Source: an uncultured Granulosicoccus sp. (GTDB lineage: Bacteria > Pseudomonadota > Gammaproteobacteria > Granulosicoccales > Granulosicoccaceae). From it: a DNA stretch of 6,715 nt. The position numbers and the translations under genes are program-made. The notes beneath the pieces were generated by a model. It saw only the letters and a program-made list of their open reading frames with translations. It had not been told where the DNA came from and did no database searches. The stretch is taken from assembly GCA_938016235.1 (NCBI GenBank), contig CALLPU010000203.1:1-6715 (forward strand), in the 5' to 3' direction. Below, one piece after another: positions 5,726-6,715 of the stretch. Position 1 is the first letter of the stretch; the number at the start of each line of letters is the position of its first letter.

Positions 5726-6715
5726 TTATGTGATAGTGGCTGAGAGTGCTGGAAACGAGCGACTCGCCAGTTCCTGCCAGTCCCAGTCGATACCAATGCC
5801 CGGCTCCGGGCTCGGCACGGCGAAACCATCAGCCATCTGCATACCAGAGCGAGTGATGTCATCCAGTTGAGGTATGTACTCCAGCCACGGTGCGTTCGGT
5901 ATGGCACAGACCAGGCTCACGTGCAGCTCCATCAGAAAGTGTGGACATACCGGCACGTTGAACGCCTCAGCCATGTGCGCCACTTTCAACCACGGCGTGA
6001 TACCGCCAATTCTGGCCACATCCACCTGAACTATCGACGCGCCGCCCAGCGTCAGATAATCCTTGAACTGACTGATTGAATAGAGGCTTTCACCCACGGC
6101 TATCGGCACGCTGGTAGAGGCTGCCAGCCGAACATGCTCCATGACATCGTCTGCTGGCAGAGGTTCTTCGAACCAGCCTATGTTGACTTCTTCGAGTATG
6201 CGGGCACGCCGCGTGGCTTCTGCCCGACTGAATGCCTGATTGGCATCCACCATGATCTCAAAACCATCACCCACAGCATCACGCACCGCTTTGAGCCTTG
6301 CTCGATCCTCAGACAAGTGTGGCCGACCGATCTTGATTTTGGCACCGGCAAAACCCAGTGATTGAGCATTTAGCGCATCGCTTACCAGGTCCTGAGTATC
6401 TATGTGAAGCCACCCTCCTTCAGTGGTGTACATGGGTACACGCTCTTTTGCCCCACCGGCCAACTTGTACAAAGGCAATCCTACGCGCTTGCAGCGAAGA
6501 TCCCACAGCGCTGTATCAATAGCCGCCATGGCTAATGATGTGATAGCGCCTACTGATGTAGCGTGTGTGGAAAACAACATCTTTCGCCAGATGCGTTCAA
6601 TGTTGTCGGCATCCTGCCCCATCAATGCCGGCGCCAGAGTGTCTTTCAAAAGAGACATGATTGCCGGCCCGCCCTGACCAATGGTGTACGAGTAGCCCAC
6701 ACCCTGTGCACCTTC
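5726..6715 (-). CDS. Mandelate racemase/enolase-superfamily sugar-acid dehydratase (5' end cut by window)
   Basis: Partial gene: 329 residues are visible and the frame stays open to the right edge (EGAQGVGYSYT), so the GTG at 6700 is not the start; about 40-50 N-terminal capping-domain residues should lie outside. Numbering from the window edge, all mandelate racemase active-site residues are present with the same spacing as in that enzyme: K126 and K128 (GAKIKIG, equivalent to K164/K166), D157 and N159 (DANQ), E183 (WFEEP), E209 (VGES), D232 (QVDVARIGG), H259 (CPHF) and E279 (WLEY, equivalent to E317). The metal ligands are D157, E183 and E209, binding Mg2+. Most relatives dehydrate aldonic or aldaric acids; some racemise or epimerise. 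Mutarotase and oxidoreductase neighbours favour a sugar-acid dehydratase. Substrate unassigned. Confidence 0.92.
   Translation of the reverse strand, partial: EGAQGVGYSYTIGQGGPAIMSLLKDTLAPALMGQDADNIERIWRKMLFSTHATSVGAITSLAMAAIDTALWDLRCKRVGLPLYKLAGGAKERVPMYTTEGGWLHIDTQDLVSDALNAQSLGFAGAKIKIGRPHLSEDRARLKAVRDAVGDGFEIMVDANQAFSRAEATRRARILEEVNIGWFEEPLPADDVMEHVRLAASTSVPIAVGESLYSISQFKDYLTLGGASIVQVDVARIGGITPWLKVAHMAEAFNVPVCPHFLMELHVSLVCAIPNAPWLEYIPQLDDITRSGMQMADGFAVPSPEPGIGIDWDWQELASRSFPALSATIT

Overview
The window looks like a piece of a proteobacterial chromosome, most likely gammaproteobacterial and roughly mid-50s % GC by eye. The basis is the proteobacterial form of Aat, a hom-thrC pair in Pseudomonas-like order, and clean Shine-Dalgarno and sigma70-type signals. 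Six protein genes account for nearly all of it. I see no rRNA, tRNA, insertion sequence, phage gene or CRISPR array. The genus cannot be fixed from the sequence.

Layout: (1) aat (27-722, +), the leucyl/phenylalanyl-tRNA-protein transferase of the N-degron pathway, is the only plus-strand gene. (2) After a 39-nt convergent gap with a short direct repeat and hairpin comes thrC (762-1898, -), preceded on its own strand by hom (1949-3280, -). Together they form a two-gene threonine operon: homoserine dehydrogenase, then threonine synthase. Homoserine kinase, the step between them, is not in the window. A near-consensus promoter (TTAACA, 16 bp, TATAAT) lies just upstream of hom. It shows that the real hom start is a TTG at 3280 with its own AGGAG, not the ATG at 3367 that the open frame allows. 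(3) Upstream of that promoter is an independent minus-strand gene set read from right to left: a mandelate-racemase-type acid-sugar dehydratase (cut by the window's right edge), a RhaM-family mutarotase, a Gfo/Idh/MocA oxidoreductase and an IclR-family regulator. The gaps are 22, 20 and 42 nt, so this is probably one transcript.

The right-hand cluster reads as a catabolic module for a sugar or sugar acid. The mutarotase would interconvert anomers of a (deoxy)sugar, the oxidoreductase would oxidise it or a derivative, the enolase-superfamily enzyme would dehydrate the aldonate/uronate, and the IclR protein would sense an intermediate. The substrate is not determined. A rhamnose- or fucose-like deoxysugar is plausible only because of the mutarotase family. 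No lactonase, aldolase or transporter is visible, and these may lie beyond the right edge.

No wholly new system is evident. The points most worth a second look are a cysteine-rich insert in ThrC, the hom leader (TTG start with its SD partly inside a perfect 7-bp inverted repeat), the unassigned sugar cluster, and a 6-bp inverted repeat just before iclR.
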